Shown: positions 1-9,736 of the stretch, piece after piece
Layout of the letters: every line of letters starts with the position of its first letter
How positions within the stretch are numbered: position 1 is the stretch's first letter
Origin: Microbulbifer sp. THAF38
Lineage (GTDB): Bacteria > Pseudomonadota > Gammaproteobacteria > Pseudomonadales > Cellvibrionaceae
NCBI RefSeq assembly: GCF_009363535.1
Contig: NZ_CP045369.1
Span: 1,066,501-1,130,500, forward strand
DNA: 64,000 nucleotides
Direction: 5' to 3'
Notes under the pieces: generated by a model
Database searches by the model: none
What the model was told of the DNA's origin: nothing
The model's input: the letters and a program-made list of their open reading frames with translations, nothing else
Position numbers and translations under genes: made by a program

Positions 1-465
1 CAGCTGAAAAACGAATACGGCAGCCGTATCTATGCCAGTCAGGCCTCTCTGCGCCTGGCCGCTATCGCCGCCGACAAGAATGATCTGGAAGCCGCACAGA
101 CACAACTGCAATGGGTCCTCGACAACACCAAAGAGGAAGCTCTGGAGTTACTGGCCAAGCGCCGCCTGGCCACTGTGATTGCCGCCCGCGGCAACCCGGA
201 CGAAGCGCTGAAACTGATCGAGGGCAATGTGCCTCCGGCCTTTGCTGCCCTCTATTCCGAGACCCGCGGCGATATCCTCAGACAGAAAGGCGATGATGCG
301 GGTGCCCGCAGTGCCTATGAGCAGGCTTTATCCGAGTTGTTGCCGGAACAGGCGGGCAGCACACAGCTGCTGCGCCTCAAAGTGGAAAGCCTGGCGGTGG
401 CCTCTGGCGAGGAACAGGAACAGGAACAGAAACCAAGCGAACCAGCACCTGAGGGAGACGAGTGA
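1..465 (+). CDS. yfgM: YfgM-like TPR protein, C-terminal part
   Basis: The reading frame is open from the window edge, so only the last 154 residues are seen. They are rich in Ala, Leu and Glu and made of short helical repeats of the tetratricopeptide kind, ending in a low-complexity Glu/Gln/Pro tail. In gammaproteobacteria YfgM is an inner-membrane protein with a periplasmic TPR domain that works beside the SecYEG translocon and periplasmic chaperones. The assignment rests on this repeat composition and on the position directly before bamB, whose ATG overlaps this stop codon. The usual order hisS-yfgM-bamB-der supports it. The N-terminal membrane anchor would lie outside the window. Confidence 0.8.
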   Translation, partial: QLKNEYGSRIYASQASLRLAAIAADKNDLEAAQTQLQWVLDNTKEEALELLAKRRLATVIAARGNPDEALKLIEGNVPPAFAALYSETRGDILRQKGDDAGARSAYEQALSELLPEQAGSTQLLRLKVESLAVASGEEQEQEQKPSEPAPEGDE

Positions 466-1628
466 TGGGATTTCTCAATCGCGCTGTGGGGCGCACGGCA
501 GCAGTTGCCCTGGCGGTAGCCCTGGGTGCCTGCGCCTCCAACGAGAGCAAGGAAGATGTCGAGCCGGTGGAGCTGGTGGATTTCGCCCCTAGCGTCCAGC
601 TGCGCGAAGTCTGGTCGGCAGATGTGGGCAGTATCGACGAGAAGCGTTATGCCATGCTGCAACCTGGGTTGGCAGACGGCAAACTGGTCGCCGCCAGTAG
701 CGATGGTGAGGTGACCGCCTTCGATCGCAGCAGTGGCAGACCCCAGTGGGAAACCGACCTGGATATTGAATTGAGCGGTGGCGTCGGTGTTGGCCTCGGC
801 CTCGCCGTAGTAGTGGACTATCGCGGTCGCGCAATAGCCCTGGATCTGAACAACGGCGCCCAGCTGTGGAAGTACCAAGTTTCCGGTGAAGTGGTCTCCG
901 CGCCGGCGGTTGGCTCCGGGGTTGTGGTCCTGCAAACCGTGGACGGCAAGCTGGTGGGGCTCAATGCCAGCAACGGCGAAGAACTGTGGAGCCACAACAC
1001 CACCTTGCCGGTACTGACTTTACGCGGCACCGCGGCGCCGGTGATCAGCGGCGGCCTGGTGGTCGCCGGTCTCGACAACGGCAAATTGATCGCCCTGGAT
1101 GCCCGCGATGGCATTCCCCGCTGGGAGCAGCGCGTTGCCATACCGCAGGGCTCCGCCGAACTGGAGCGAGTTGTGGACATCGATGGCTCGCCGGTAGTGC
1201 GCGGCGATCTGGTGTTTGCCGCTAGCTATCAGGGCCGGGTTGTTGCCCTGTCCAAAGAAAATGGTCGCGGCCTTTGGGCGCGCGATGCCTCCACCCATCA
1301 CGCGGTAGCTGTGGGAGGTGGCAATGTTTACCTCAGTGGTGCCTCGGGTAGTGTGTACGCTTACAATGTGGGCGCCGGCCAGATTGCCTGGAGTAACAAC
1401 GAATTGCTGCGCCGCGAGTTGAGTGGCCCAGCGTACTTCCAGGACGTTGTGGTTGTCGGTGACCTGGAAGGTTATCTGCATGTACTCGACCCCAATTCCG
1501 GCCAGTTTATCGGCCGAGAAGAGGTCGATAATGACGCGATCCGTATCCCCATGCTGGTGGATGGCGACCTGCTATTTGTCCTGTCTGACGACGGCAAGCT
1601 GGTTGCTCTAACCCTCGCTCGGGGTTAA
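465..1628 (+). CDS. bamB: Outer-membrane assembly lipoprotein BamB
   Basis: BamB is the beta-propeller lipoprotein of the BAM complex, which inserts beta-barrel proteins into the outer membrane. The 387-residue product starts with a hydrophobic signal and a lipobox (LGAC, Cys near residue 23). Repeated blades follow with PQQ-like motifs (for example ALDLNNGAQLW, GLNASNGEELW, ALDARDGIPRW). I start at the ATG that overlaps the yfgM stop as TGATG; a GTG one codon earlier is also possible. Length and position between yfgM and der are normal for gammaproteobacteria. A terminator follows at about 1715. Confidence 0.95.
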   Translation: MGFLNRAVGRTAAVALAVALGACASNESKEDVEPVELVDFAPSVQLREVWSADVGSIDEKRYAMLQPGLADGKLVAASSDGEVTAFDRSSGRPQWETDLDIELSGGVGVGLGLAVVVDYRGRAIALDLNNGAQLWKYQVSGEVVSAPAVGSGVVVLQTVDGKLVGLNASNGEELWSHNTTLPVLTLRGTAAPVISGGLVVAGLDNGKLIALDARDGIPRWEQRVAIPQGSAELERVVDIDGSPVVRGDLVFAASYQGRVVALSKENGRGLWARDASTHHAVAVGGGNVYLSGASGSVYAYNVGAGQIAWSNNELLRRELSGPAYFQDVVVVGDLEGYLHVLDPNSGQFIGREEVDNDAIRIPMLVDGDLLFVLSDDGKLVALTLARG

Positions 1629-1714
1629 TCGCGCAAGATTGCTGCGGCGGACAGGCAGTCCGCCATGGGGCACAAAGCCCGCAAAAGGAGCCTGCTTCGC
1701 AGGTGAATTGAAAT

Positions 1715-1745
1715 CGCCCGCCTTGTGCGGGCGTTTGTATTTATT
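1715..1745 (+). terminator. Rho-independent terminator after bamB
   Basis: A perfect 7-bp stem (CGCCCGC/GCGGGCG, loop CTTGT) at 1715-1733 is followed by a T-rich tract. It ends the yfgM-bamB unit and lies about 25 bases before der. Confidence 0.85.
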
Positions 1746-1768
1746 TATTAGGCTAAAGCCAGAATTCT

Positions 1769-3163
1769 ATGCTGCCAGTTATCGCCCTGGTCGGGCGCCC
1801 CAACGTGGGCAAATCCACACTGTTTAATCGTCTTACCAAGAGCCGCGACGCCTTGGTGGCCAACTACGCCGGTTTGACTCGCGACCGCAAGTACGGCGAG
1901 GCCGAAATCGACGGACGCAAGGTGCTCCTTGTCGACACCGGCGGTATTACCGGCGGGGAAGAGGGCATGGATGCGGCTATGGCGCAGCAGTCCATGCAGG
2001 CTATCGAAGAGGCGGATATCGTGCTGTTCCTGGTGGACAGCCGCGATGGTCTGACACCGGCAGATGAAATGATCGCCGACCAGCTGCGCACCCGCTCAAA
2101 GTCCACCTTTTTGGTGGCCAACAAGGTCGATGGGGTCAACCCGGATATCGCTCTGGCGCCTTTCTACGAGCTGGGCATTGGTGAACTGTTCCCCACCACG
2201 GCCACCCATGGCCGCGGTGTGCGCAGCCTGATGCAGCGCGTGGTGGAAGACCTGCCGGAGCCTGCGGCAGAAGAAGAGCCTGAAGAGGCCACCGGAATCA
2301 AGATCGCTATCGTCGGGCGCCCCAACGTGGGTAAATCTACCCTGGTCAACCGCCTGTTGGGCGAGGACCGTGTAGTGGTTTACGACCAGCCCGGCACTAC
2401 CCGCGACAGTGTCTACATCAATTACGAGCGCGATGAAAAGCCTTACACATTGATCGATACCGCAGGTATCCGCCGACGCAAGAACATTAAGGAATCGGTG
2501 GAGAAGTTCTCCATCGTCAAAACCCTGCAGGCGGTGGAAGACGCCAATGTGGTGGTGCTGGTGATCGATGCTCGCGAGGGTCTGGTAGATCAGGATATGC
2601 ACCTGATGGGCAGTGTGATCCAGGCGGGGCGCGCGCTGGTAGTGGCGTTAAACAAGTGGGATGGCCTGGAGGCGGAGCACCGCGACTATGTCAAAGCGGA
2701 GCTGGAGCGCCGTCTGCGCTTTGTTGAATTTGCCGATGTGCATTTTATCTCCGCGCTGCATGGCACTGGTGTTGGCCATTTGTACGAGTCTATCGAGGCT
2801 GCCTATCAGAGTGCCACAGATAAGCTTTCCACCAATCACCTCACGCGCATCCTGCAGTGGGCGGTAAGTGAGCACCAACCACCTCTGGTGCACGGACACC
2901 GTATCAAACTGCGTTACGCACACGCCGGTGGTCAGAACCCGCCGGTAATCGTGATTCACGGCAACCAGACCGAACAGGTACCGGGGCACTATGTGCGTTA
3001 CCTGGAAAAGACTTTCCGCAAGGCTTTGGAATTGCACGGAACACCGGTGAAGATCGAATTCCGCACTGGTGACAACCCTTATGCGGGTAAGAAAAACAAA
3101 CTGAGTGATCGCCAGAAGGCCAAGAAGCGCCGCCTGATGAAGTTTGTGAAAAAGAAAAAATAA
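1769..3163 (+). CDS. der: Ribosome-assembly GTPase Der (EngA)
   Basis: Der is a tandem-domain GTPase needed for assembly of the 50S ribosomal subunit. The 464-residue protein has two complete G domains: the first from the start ([17 protein letters not shown]), the second from about residue 178 ([17 protein letters not shown]). A KH-like C-terminal domain and a basic Lys/Arg tail typical of the family follow. Its place after bamB is the conserved gammaproteobacterial order. Length is normal and no lesion is seen. Confidence 0.97.
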   Translation: MLPVIALVGRPNVGKSTLFNRLTKSRDALVANYAGLTRDRKYGEAEIDGRKVLLVDTGGITGGEEGMDAAMAQQSMQAIEEADIVLFLVDSRDGLTPADEMIADQLRTRSKSTFLVANKVDGVNPDIALAPFYELGIGELFPTTATHGRGVRSLMQRVVEDLPEPAAEEEPEEATGIKIAIVGRPNVGKSTLVNRLLGEDRVVVYDQPGTTRDSVYINYERDEKPYTLIDTAGIRRRKNIKESVEKFSIVKTLQAVEDANVVVLVIDAREGLVDQDMHLMGSVIQAGRALVVALNKWDGLEAEHRDYVKAELERRLRFVEFADVHFISALHGTGVGHLYESIEAAYQSATDKLSTNHLTRILQWAVSEHQPPLVHGHRIKLRYAHAGGQNPPVIVIHGNQTEQVPGHYVRYLEKTFRKALELHGTPVKIEFRTGDNPYAGKKNKLSDRQKAKKRRLMKFVKKKK

Positions 3164-3300
3164 AGCTTTATCCGCCAGCAAGCCAGAGTGTCGCCAATTC
3201 CCCCCTAGTGTTGCATTGCGGGGGGGACTTTACGGGTTAATATCCTTAACGGTTGATCGCGGCCCGACCGGGATCAGGGAAGACACCTAAGGAGATGGCG

Positions 3301-4764
3301 ATGCTGGAGCTTAAAAATCCTGCGCTGTTGCGCACCCAGTCCTATATCAATGGCCAGTGGATCGATGCCGATTCCGGCGCCACTTTCGATGTCAAAGATC
3401 CGGCCACCGGTAAGGTGGTCGCCAGCGTAGCCGATCTTGGCGCTGCGGAAACCCGCCGCGCTATCGAGGCGGCCAGTGCCGCTTGGTCTGATTGGGCCGC
3501 CACTACCGTCAAGGAGCGGGCCAAGTTGCTGCGGCGCTGGTACAACCTGGTGATTGAAAACACCGAGGACCTAGCCAGAATTCTCACCGCCGAACAGGGT
3601 AAACCTCTTTCCGAGGCCCGCACTGAAATTGTCTATGGCGCCAACTATATCGAGTGGTTTGCGGAAGAGGCCAAACGCGTTTATGGGGATGTCATAGCCC
3701 CACCTGCCAACGACCGCCGCATTGTAGTGATCAAGCAGCCCGTAGGGGTCACCTGCTCGATTACACCGTGGAATTTCCCCAACGCCATGATTGCCCGCAA
3801 GATGGCACCGGCTCTGGCTGCCGGTTGTCCGTTTATCGCCAAGCCGGCTCAAGAAACGCCGCTATCTGCCCTGGCGCTCGCGGTATTGGCGGAGGAAGCG
3901 GGTATCCCTGCTGGTATTTTCAGTATTGTCGCAGGGTCATCGGCCAAGGATATTGGTGCCGAGATGACCAAAAACCCCCTGGTACGTAAGTTTACCTTCA
4001 CCGGTTCCACGGCCGTGGGCAAGCAGCTGCAGGCCCAGTGCGCAGAAACCATGAAGAAAACTTCTATGGAGCTGGGTGGCAATGCGCCGTTTATTGTCTT
4101 TGACGATGCGGACTTAGATGAAGCAGTGAAAGGCGCCATCGTCTGCAAGTACCGCAATGCGGGGCAAACCTGTGTCTGCGCCAATCGGATCTTTGTTCAG
4201 GAAGGGGTGTATGAGGCCTTCGCAGAAAAATTTGCCAAGGCGGTGAATGAATTGACGATGGGCAACGGCTTCGAGGAGGGAACAGATATTGGCCCCATGA
4301 TTACCATCAAGGCGGTAGAAAAGGTAGAGGAGTTAGTGGAAGACGCCCTGCAAAAAGGTGCGAAAACCCTAGTGTCTGGCGGCCCTGGCTCTATGGGAGA
4401 CCAGTTTTATGCCCCCATAATATTGGGCGATGCCACAGAGAAGATGAATCTGTTCAAAGAGGAAATCTTTGGTCCGGTAGCACCCCTGTTCAAGTTTTCC
4501 ACAGAAGAAGAGGTGATTCGTATGGCCAACGATACTGAGTTCGGTCTCGCCTCCTATTTTTACTCCCGTGATATCGGCCGGATCTTCCGGGTATCAGAAG
4601 CTTTGGAATATGGCATGGTAGGGGTTAATGAAGGCATCATCTCCAATGAGATGGCTCCATTTGGCGGTGTGAAAGAATCAGGACAGGGGCGGGAAGGTTC
4701 CAAATACGGTATCGAGGATTACCTGGAAATAAAATATCTGTGTATTGCAGGTATGGATAAATAA
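3301..4764 (+). CDS. gabD: NAD(P)-dependent succinate-semialdehyde dehydrogenase
   Basis: This aldehyde dehydrogenase oxidises succinate semialdehyde to succinate, the last step of 4-aminobutyrate breakdown, in the cytoplasm. The 487-residue product carries the GabD hallmarks: ITPWNFP near the cofactor site, FTGST, the ELGGNAPFIV segment with the general base Glu, and the catalytic Cys in GQTCVCANR. I choose the ATG at 3301, which has AAGGAG eight bases upstream; an in-frame ATG at 3295 overlaps that site and longer forms add non-conserved residues. No gabT lies beside it, so it may also serve other semialdehydes such as glutarate semialdehyde (DavD). Confidence 0.85.
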   Translation: MLELKNPALLRTQSYINGQWIDADSGATFDVKDPATGKVVASVADLGAAETRRAIEAASAAWSDWAATTVKERAKLLRRWYNLVIENTEDLARILTAEQGKPLSEARTEIVYGANYIEWFAEEAKRVYGDVIAPPANDRRIVVIKQPVGVTCSITPWNFPNAMIARKMAPALAAGCPFIAKPAQETPLSALALAVLAEEAGIPAGIFSIVAGSSAKDIGAEMTKNPLVRKFTFTGSTAVGKQLQAQCAETMKKTSMELGGNAPFIVFDDADLDEAVKGAIVCKYRNAGQTCVCANRIFVQEGVYEAFAEKFAKAVNELTMGNGFEEGTDIGPMITIKAVEKVEELVEDALQKGAKTLVSGGPGSMGDQFYAPIILGDATEKMNLFKEEIFGPVAPLFKFSTEEEVIRMANDTEFGLASYFYSRDIGRIFRVSEALEYGMVGVNEGIISNEMAPFGGVKESGQGREGSKYGIEDYLEIKYLCIAGMDK

Positions 4765-4824
4765 CGTCTCCAACTGGTTTAAAATGCCGGGCTCATCATT
4801 GAAAATTGGTTTTCTGGAATTTCC

Positions 4825-5514
4825 ATGGTTGTTGAGCCCATAGCCCGTGTGCACTCTTGCTTTGGTGAAAAATTTGGCGTTCCCCGGCAACCACTGCTCG
4901 CCGATGCCAGTCGGGCCAGTATCGAACTGTTACCGCCCCTGAATGTAGCGGATGCGGTAGCAGGGCTCGAGGAAAACAGCCATATCTGGGTTGTCTTTCA
5001 GTTTCACCAGGCCGCAGGTCAATGGTCCGCCAAGGTGCGCCCCCCACGACTGGGCGGCAATAAAAAACTCGGTGTACTCGCCACACGCTCCCCCTTTCGC
5101 CCCAATAATATCGGCCTTTCGGTGGTACGTTTATTGGAGGTACGAACCTCGCCAAAAGTCGAATTAATTGTTGGCGGAGCCGATCTGGTGGATGGCACGC
5201 CAGTTTTGGATATAAAGCCCTACGTACCCTATGCGGATGCCCTGCACCATGCTGAAAGTGCCTTTGCCGATGCCGCCCCGGCATTAATCCCAGTAAATAT
5301 CCCTGAAAAGATCCTTCATCAGGCCAGAGCTTATGAAGATGACTGGGGCACAGATCTGCCCAGGTTAATTGAACAGGTACTGGCCCAGGACCCCAGGCCC
5401 GCCTATCAGAAAAGTGATCCACAGCGCATTTATGGTATGGCTCTGTGTGGTTTTAATTTGTGTTGGCGCTATACGGAAAATGGGATTGAGGTGGTGTCAC
5501 TGGAGTCTTTGTGA
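4825..5514 (+). CDS. trmO: tRNA t6A37 N6-methyltransferase TrmO (TsaA/YaeB)
   Basis: TrmO methylates N6-threonylcarbamoyladenosine at position 37 of tRNA-Thr using S-adenosylmethionine. The 229-residue protein shows the family core PIARVHSCFGEKFGVPRQP at the N-terminus, then RPPRLGG, GVLATRSPFRPN and the VDGTPVLDIKPY block. These build the single beta-barrel methyltransferase domain, followed by a short C-terminal domain. Length is close to the E. coli protein. It stands alone, 60 bases after gabD. Confidence 0.9.
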   Translation: MVVEPIARVHSCFGEKFGVPRQPLLADASRASIELLPPLNVADAVAGLEENSHIWVVFQFHQAAGQWSAKVRPPRLGGNKKLGVLATRSPFRPNNIGLSVVRLLEVRTSPKVELIVGGADLVDGTPVLDIKPYVPYADALHHAESAFADAAPALIPVNIPEKILHQARAYEDDWGTDLPRLIEQVLAQDPRPAYQKSDPQRIYGMALCGFNLCWRYTENGIEVVSLESL

Positions 5515-5678
5515 AGGCTTTTTCCTCAGGGGTATAGGATTTCTTCTCTCGCTAGCGACTTCTTACTTTGGATACTGTGGTAGATAGTAGTGATATGTCA
5601 CCAACATTCGAGGAAATTGCAATTTCTCGACTTGTAGCACTTGCCTGAAAATACCCAAAACCGGTAAGAGAGTGCCCC

Positions 5679-6500
5679 ATGTCAGTAAGAGAAACGTTTA
5701 ACTATCAGGGCCTGGAAGCAATTCGTGTAGGTCGTCTGAATATGGGGATCAACACGACCTTTGTCGTGTATAGGCTTAATGGCACGGTAATAGATACTGG
5801 CCCCAGCAACCAATGGAAATATGTTAAGCCGTTTATTGAGAATACACCGCTAAAACAACTATTACTTACTCACCACCACGAGGATCACAGTGGTAACGCC
5901 GGTGCTATCCAAAAGCTCACCGGCGTGCAGGCTTTTGCTCCGGACTTAACTATTGGGATATTAAAAAGGGGCTTTCGTATCCCCCCCATGCAAAAACTTT
6001 TTTGGGGAACTGCCGGAAAAGCCGAAGTGGCGCCACTACCAGAGGATATACGTATCGGCATAGAGAAAGTGCAACCTTTGTTTAGCCCAGGTCATGCCAA
6101 AGATATGACTTGCTACCTGTTGCCAGAGCGCGGCTGGTTGTTCAGTGCGGATTTATTTATCGCCAATTACTTAAAGTTTCTGCGTATCGACGAAGATATT
6201 CCCACCCTGTTAAACAGTATTAAAAATGTACTGGGCCACTCCTTCAAAGTGATTCTCTGCCCACATAGAGGGGTTGTGGAGGATGGCTGGCAGCAGTTGA
6301 ACCAGAAATATGAGTACTTGCTAAATATTTCTGCAGAAGCCCAGCAGCTCGAACAGCAGGGGCTTCCTTTAGAGCAGATCACTCTGCGCTTGCTGGGAAA
6401 AGAGGGCTTGGTTAGCGTTTTAACTGGCTACAACTTTTGTAAGAGGAACCTAATTGCCTCTTGTTTAAACGTTGATTTAAATAGTATGGCCCGCTTTTAA
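5679..6500 (+). CDS. Metallo-beta-lactamase-fold hydrolase, paralogue 1
   Basis: A 273-residue protein of the metallo-beta-lactamase superfamily. The metal-binding HxHxDH motif appears as THHHEDHSGN near residue 66, followed by a distal His in SPGHAKDMTCYL, an Asp in FSADLF, and a final His in CPHRG. The substrate is unknown; the fold covers glyoxalase II, lactonases and thioesterases. A close paralogue lies at 17016, sharing long blocks such as GINTTF, PSNQWKYVK and LLLTHHHEDHSGNAG. It is a single gene with 164 bases before it and no recognised partner. Confidence 0.75.
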   Translation: MSVRETFNYQGLEAIRVGRLNMGINTTFVVYRLNGTVIDTGPSNQWKYVKPFIENTPLKQLLLTHHHEDHSGNAGAIQKLTGVQAFAPDLTIGILKRGFRIPPMQKLFWGTAGKAEVAPLPEDIRIGIEKVQPLFSPGHAKDMTCYLLPERGWLFSADLFIANYLKFLRIDEDIPTLLNSIKNVLGHSFKVILCPHRGVVEDGWQQLNQKYEYLLNISAEAQQLEQQGLPLEQITLRLLGKEGLVSVLTGYNFCKRNLIASCLNVDLNSMARF

Positions 6501-6659
6501 TTCTTTACTCTGTTCTTTGCTCTGCAAGAAATAAAAGAGTGGCTCTTGCTTTTACACCCTATGACTTTACCAAGTACTCAGAGAGTGAAGCGTATTCGTA
6601 GATAATTGGCTTGCATGAATTTGGTGTGATGATTTGTCAGTTGTGAGGCGGAAACTGAC

Positions 6660-7454
6660 TTATTTATTAGCTTCTATAATAAACCGCTTGATCCGTACCC
6701 CAGCATGCTTGCGCATTACTGGATGTATTTTTTGGTAGTAGGCATCCATCACTTGCTGGGAGAATTCTTTTCTTTGTGGGTTTTGCAGGTGCCGAAATTG
6801 AGGCACCCAAGATAAGAAAAACGCTGTGAGTGTGTCTCGGGTGTCAAAGTTTTCCACATGATGAATTTCATCGATCCTGGGGAGGTAAAATCCAGCCTCC
6901 TCAATATAATTGCGCATTTCGTTCAGCGTATAGTGATTGTAGGGATTGAGAAAATTCTCAAAGTAAGGTTGCCACTGAGTACTATTTTGGAATTCGTACA
7001 CCGTGTCCCAGAAATTTTCGTGGTCAACCTGGAAGCCAACCACAATTTTCCCATTTTCTTTTAAGTATTTGTAAAATCCACCCCAGACTTTTTTCTGGTC
7101 TGCCACCCAGTGCAGGCAGCTGAAAGAAAAAATAATATCGAACTGCTTTTCAAACTGAATTTCATCGGCACTCATCTGCTCGAAGGCGAGGTTGGGTACG
7201 TCGGCGTGGGCTTTGCGGGCGTGGCGAATCATATCTTCAGTGAGGTCCACACCGATAATTTTGCCATTCTTGAGGCGCTCGGCCAGATAGCGGGTAATTC
7301 TGCCATCGCCACAGCCCACATCGAGGATAGCGCTGGCCCCTTGATAGCTGCAGCGCTGGATGGCTTCCATGGCCTGTCGCCACTGCATGGAGGAGGCCTT
7401 CACATACTCTTGGGCCTGCCATTTGTCGTGTCTGGTGGATTTCTCTGAGGTCAT
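6660..7454 (-). CDS. Class I SAM-dependent methyltransferase
   Basis: A 264-residue soluble protein with the Rossmann methyltransferase motif I (ILDVGCGDGRI, about residue 42), an acidic motif II (GVDLTEDMI) and motif IV FSFSCLHWV. This pattern resembles trans-aconitate and juvenile-hormone-acid type small-molecule methyltransferases. The substrate cannot be read from sequence. It is transcribed divergently from the GFA-family gene on its right, and no operon partner is apparent. Confidence 0.75.
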   Translation of the reverse strand: MTSEKSTRHDKWQAQEYVKASSMQWRQAMEAIQRCSYQGASAILDVGCGDGRITRYLAERLKNGKIIGVDLTEDMIRHARKAHADVPNLAFEQMSADEIQFEKQFDIIFSFSCLHWVADQKKVWGGFYKYLKENGKIVVGFQVDHENFWDTVYEFQNSTQWQPYFENFLNPYNHYTLNEMRNYIEEAGFYLPRIDEIHHVENFDTRDTLTAFFLSWVPQFRHLQNPQRKEFSQQVMDAYYQKIHPVMRKHAGVRIKRFIIEANK

Positions 7455-7545
7455 GGCGGCATAACCCTTGGTAGTGGGACCGCTTACCAGTCTAGCCTAG
7501 ATACAGTGAATAAAGTTGTTGCCCAGTAAACAGGGAGGTTCAACA

Positions 7546-8025
7546 GTGAAACTCAATGGTTCCTGCCACTGCCAATCGGTGCGTTTTAGTCTCCAATGTG
7601 AACAACCCTACCCATTTACCCGTTGCTACTGTTCGATTTGCCGCAAGGCAGCTGGGGGAGGGGGTTATGCCGTGAATCTGGGTGGGGACTATCAGTCGCT
7701 GGTGATTAAGGGGAAGGAGTTTATTTCAGTGTATCAGGCGGTATTGCGCGACGAATCTGGTAGCAGTACCACCAGCCCAGCACAGCGCCATTTCTGTTCT
7801 CGCTGTGGCAGTGCGCTTTGGCTGTGGGATCCCCGCTGGCCCGATCTGGTCCACCCATTTGCCTCTGCGATAGATACTGAACTGCCCATACCGCCTGAGC
7901 GTACCCATGTGATGTTGGCTTTTGCCAAAGCCTGGGTAGAGCCGGATATTAGAGCCGAGGACAAACAATTTGATGAGTATCCAGATGAGTCACTGGCAGA
8001 GTGGCATCAACGCCATAATTTATAA
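7546..8025 (+). CDS. GFA (glutathione-dependent formaldehyde-activating) family protein
   Basis: A 159-residue zinc-binding protein of the GFA/CENP-V fold. Cysteine pairs occur as CHCQS, CYCSIC and CSRCGS, matching the two zinc sites of the family. True Gfa adds glutathione to formaldehyde, but most members have unknown substrates. The start is a GTG at 7546, eight bases after GGGAGG; an upstream in-frame ATG lacks a ribosome site. It faces a diheme cytochrome gene across a GC-rich hairpin. Confidence 0.75.
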   Translation: MKLNGSCHCQSVRFSLQCEQPYPFTRCYCSICRKAAGGGGYAVNLGGDYQSLVIKGKEFISVYQAVLRDESGSSTTSPAQRHFCSRCGSALWLWDPRWPDLVHPFASAIDTELPIPPERTHVMLAFAKAWVEPDIRAEDKQFDEYPDESLAEWHQRHNL

Positions 8026-8060
8026 TGAAGGGTTAAGGCTTGGGGGCTGGATAGTCAGCG

Positions 8061-8081
8061 GGGCGGGCCAATTGGCCGCCC
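8061..8081. terminator. GC-rich palindrome between convergent genes
   Basis: An inverted repeat (GGGCGG/CCGCCC around CCAATTGG) lies in the 85-base gap between the convergent GFA and diheme cytochrome genes. It has no strong T tract on either side, so a bidirectional terminator is an inference. Confidence 0.45.
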
Positions 8082-8110
8082 TGCAGTTGGTGCTAAGTAG
8101 TAAAAGCTTG

Positions 8111-9736
8111 CTATGGGGCCAAGTAGAGCACCAGGTTATCCAGGAATTTCAGCAGATCGGCTTTTTCGGCATCGCTAAGGGCTTCAAATTGCTCCTTACT
8201 GGATTGTGCCTCTCCACCGTGAAAGAGAACAGCTTCTGTCATAGTGGTGGCGCGGCCATCATGCAGATAGGGTGCTGTGGAGCCTACTCCCCATAGGTTT
8301 TCGGTGAGGAATACAGAGGCTCCTACATTACCTTCATCGAACTCCTCAGCAAGGGCCCGGCCCATGTCGTGTCGTTTCAGGTCGCCATAGAGCCGCACAA
8401 TCGCTCCACCATTTTCAGATTCCTCGAATTGACCCAGCGTCTGACCGGAGGGCAGCTCCTGAGGGTTATCGAGAATGTCTGTCAGCAGGTTAAATTGCAG
8501 TGAAGTGGTGGGTAGCCCGGCAATATTGCCTGCGGGATAGGTCTCATCGCGATAGCTGGCGTGCTTCGAGGGTTCATAAAATACAGGTGAGGCGACCTCC
8601 ATCTCGGGGGAGTGACACGAGGCGCAGCTGATGGAAGAGAAAATTTCCTCACCATTCTGAATGCTGGCAATGTCCGCCTCACTGAGTGGTAAACCGTAGG
8701 TTTCTTTTTCTTCCTCATTCAGGGTATCAATCACGCTGTTCAGCTCAATCTTGGTGACTGGTCGCGGTTGTGCGGCATTGTAGATCGTCAATGCGGTAAT
8801 ATCCCCGACGCTCAGCTCATTGGTGATGGAGTCGAAGTCACTATCAGCATCGCCTACCAGTTCGGTGGCCTGCATACCAAGCTCCTGGTGCGCGGCTCCG
8901 CGAACAAAGGCCCGCACGAAACCCGTTAAGCCTTTCCACTCAAAGGGACGAACAATGAGGTCTGTATCAATACCGGCGAGATTGTCATAGTTGACATTTT
9001 CACAGGAGACGGAAATTTCTCCAAAGCTCACTCCTTTGGCTGCAATCTCCACGCTGGCACTTTCACCAGAGGCACAGCTGTCAGCGACGGCTTGATCCCT
9101 TAGGCTTTGTAATTCGGTGGTCATTTCTTCAGCCACCAGCTGCACTGCACCCATGCCGAACAGGTGAGGGGAGTTACGCTCAATGAAACCTTTTTGTTTA
9201 CGCTCAGGGTCCATTCGGATCACATTGTCGTTCACACCACCACCGCCATCAGCAACGGGGACATTGTGACAGCTGATGCAGGAATCGCCGTTGGGACCTG
9301 TTGCCCGGTGGGGCAAAATATTGGCCCAGGCCATTGGGCCCCTGAGATCTGGGCGAGGGAAACTGGTGAAGCGCTTGCCGTTACCGACATTAACGCCCAC
9401 TCCGTCGAGGGCGTTGTAATTTATCTCAAATAGCTCATCGCCTTCTTCGAAAGCATGAACATAGGCCTCGATAGGATCCATGGTTTCTAGTTCGGCCTGG
9501 TTAATATGGCCACCGAGATGTATTTCTACAGCACCGGCTTCCAGAATTTGTACGGTGTTAAAGATCGCACTGAAATCAAAGGGTTGTTGCCTTGGCGGTC
9601 GAGGGCCCTTTCTAGCGCTCTTGGGCACCCGATGTTTATCGTGTTTAGAACCAAAATCCGCAAGGACTGGTGGTGCAGTAAATGTTAGAGCTGATATTGC
9701 CAGGGAAATAGGCAATAAGTGTCTTTTTGAAATCAT
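8111..9736 (-). CDS. Periplasmic di-heme oxidoreductase (DHOR/DUF1111 family)
   Basis: A 541-residue exported protein: an N-terminal signal ending near VLA-DFG, then two c-type heme motifs, CISCH (near residue 155) and CASCH (near residue 375), and the C-terminal YLHDGRA block typical of the DHOR family of 'thiol oxidoreductase' cytochromes related to MauG and cytochrome c peroxidase. Members are periplasmic redox proteins of mostly unknown substrate, some linked to imelysin-type metal uptake. No imelysin gene is beside it here. Start is the ATG at 9736. Confidence 0.8.
   Translation of the reverse strand: MISKRHLLPISLAISALTFTAPPVLADFGSKHDKHRVPKSARKGPRPPRQQPFDFSAIFNTVQILEAGAVEIHLGGHINQAELETMDPIEAYVHAFEEGDELFEINYNALDGVGVNVGNGKRFTSFPRPDLRGPMAWANILPHRATGPNGDSCISCHNVPVADGGGGVNDNVIRMDPERKQKGFIERNSPHLFGMGAVQLVAEEMTTELQSLRDQAVADSCASGESASVEIAAKGVSFGEISVSCENVNYDNLAGIDTDLIVRPFEWKGLTGFVRAFVRGAAHQELGMQATELVGDADSDFDSITNELSVGDITALTIYNAAQPRPVTKIELNSVIDTLNEEEKETYGLPLSEADIASIQNGEEIFSSISCASCHSPEMEVASPVFYEPSKHASYRDETYPAGNIAGLPTTSLQFNLLTDILDNPQELPSGQTLGQFEESENGGAIVRLYGDLKRHDMGRALAEEFDEGNVGASVFLTENLWGVGSTAPYLHDGRATTMTEAVLFHGGEAQSSKEQFEALSDAEKADLLKFLDNLVLYLAP

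Noticed and set aside
315..995. Long antisense frame over yfgM/bamB
   Set aside because: Shadow of the high-GC bamB coding sequence; no start signal or homology.
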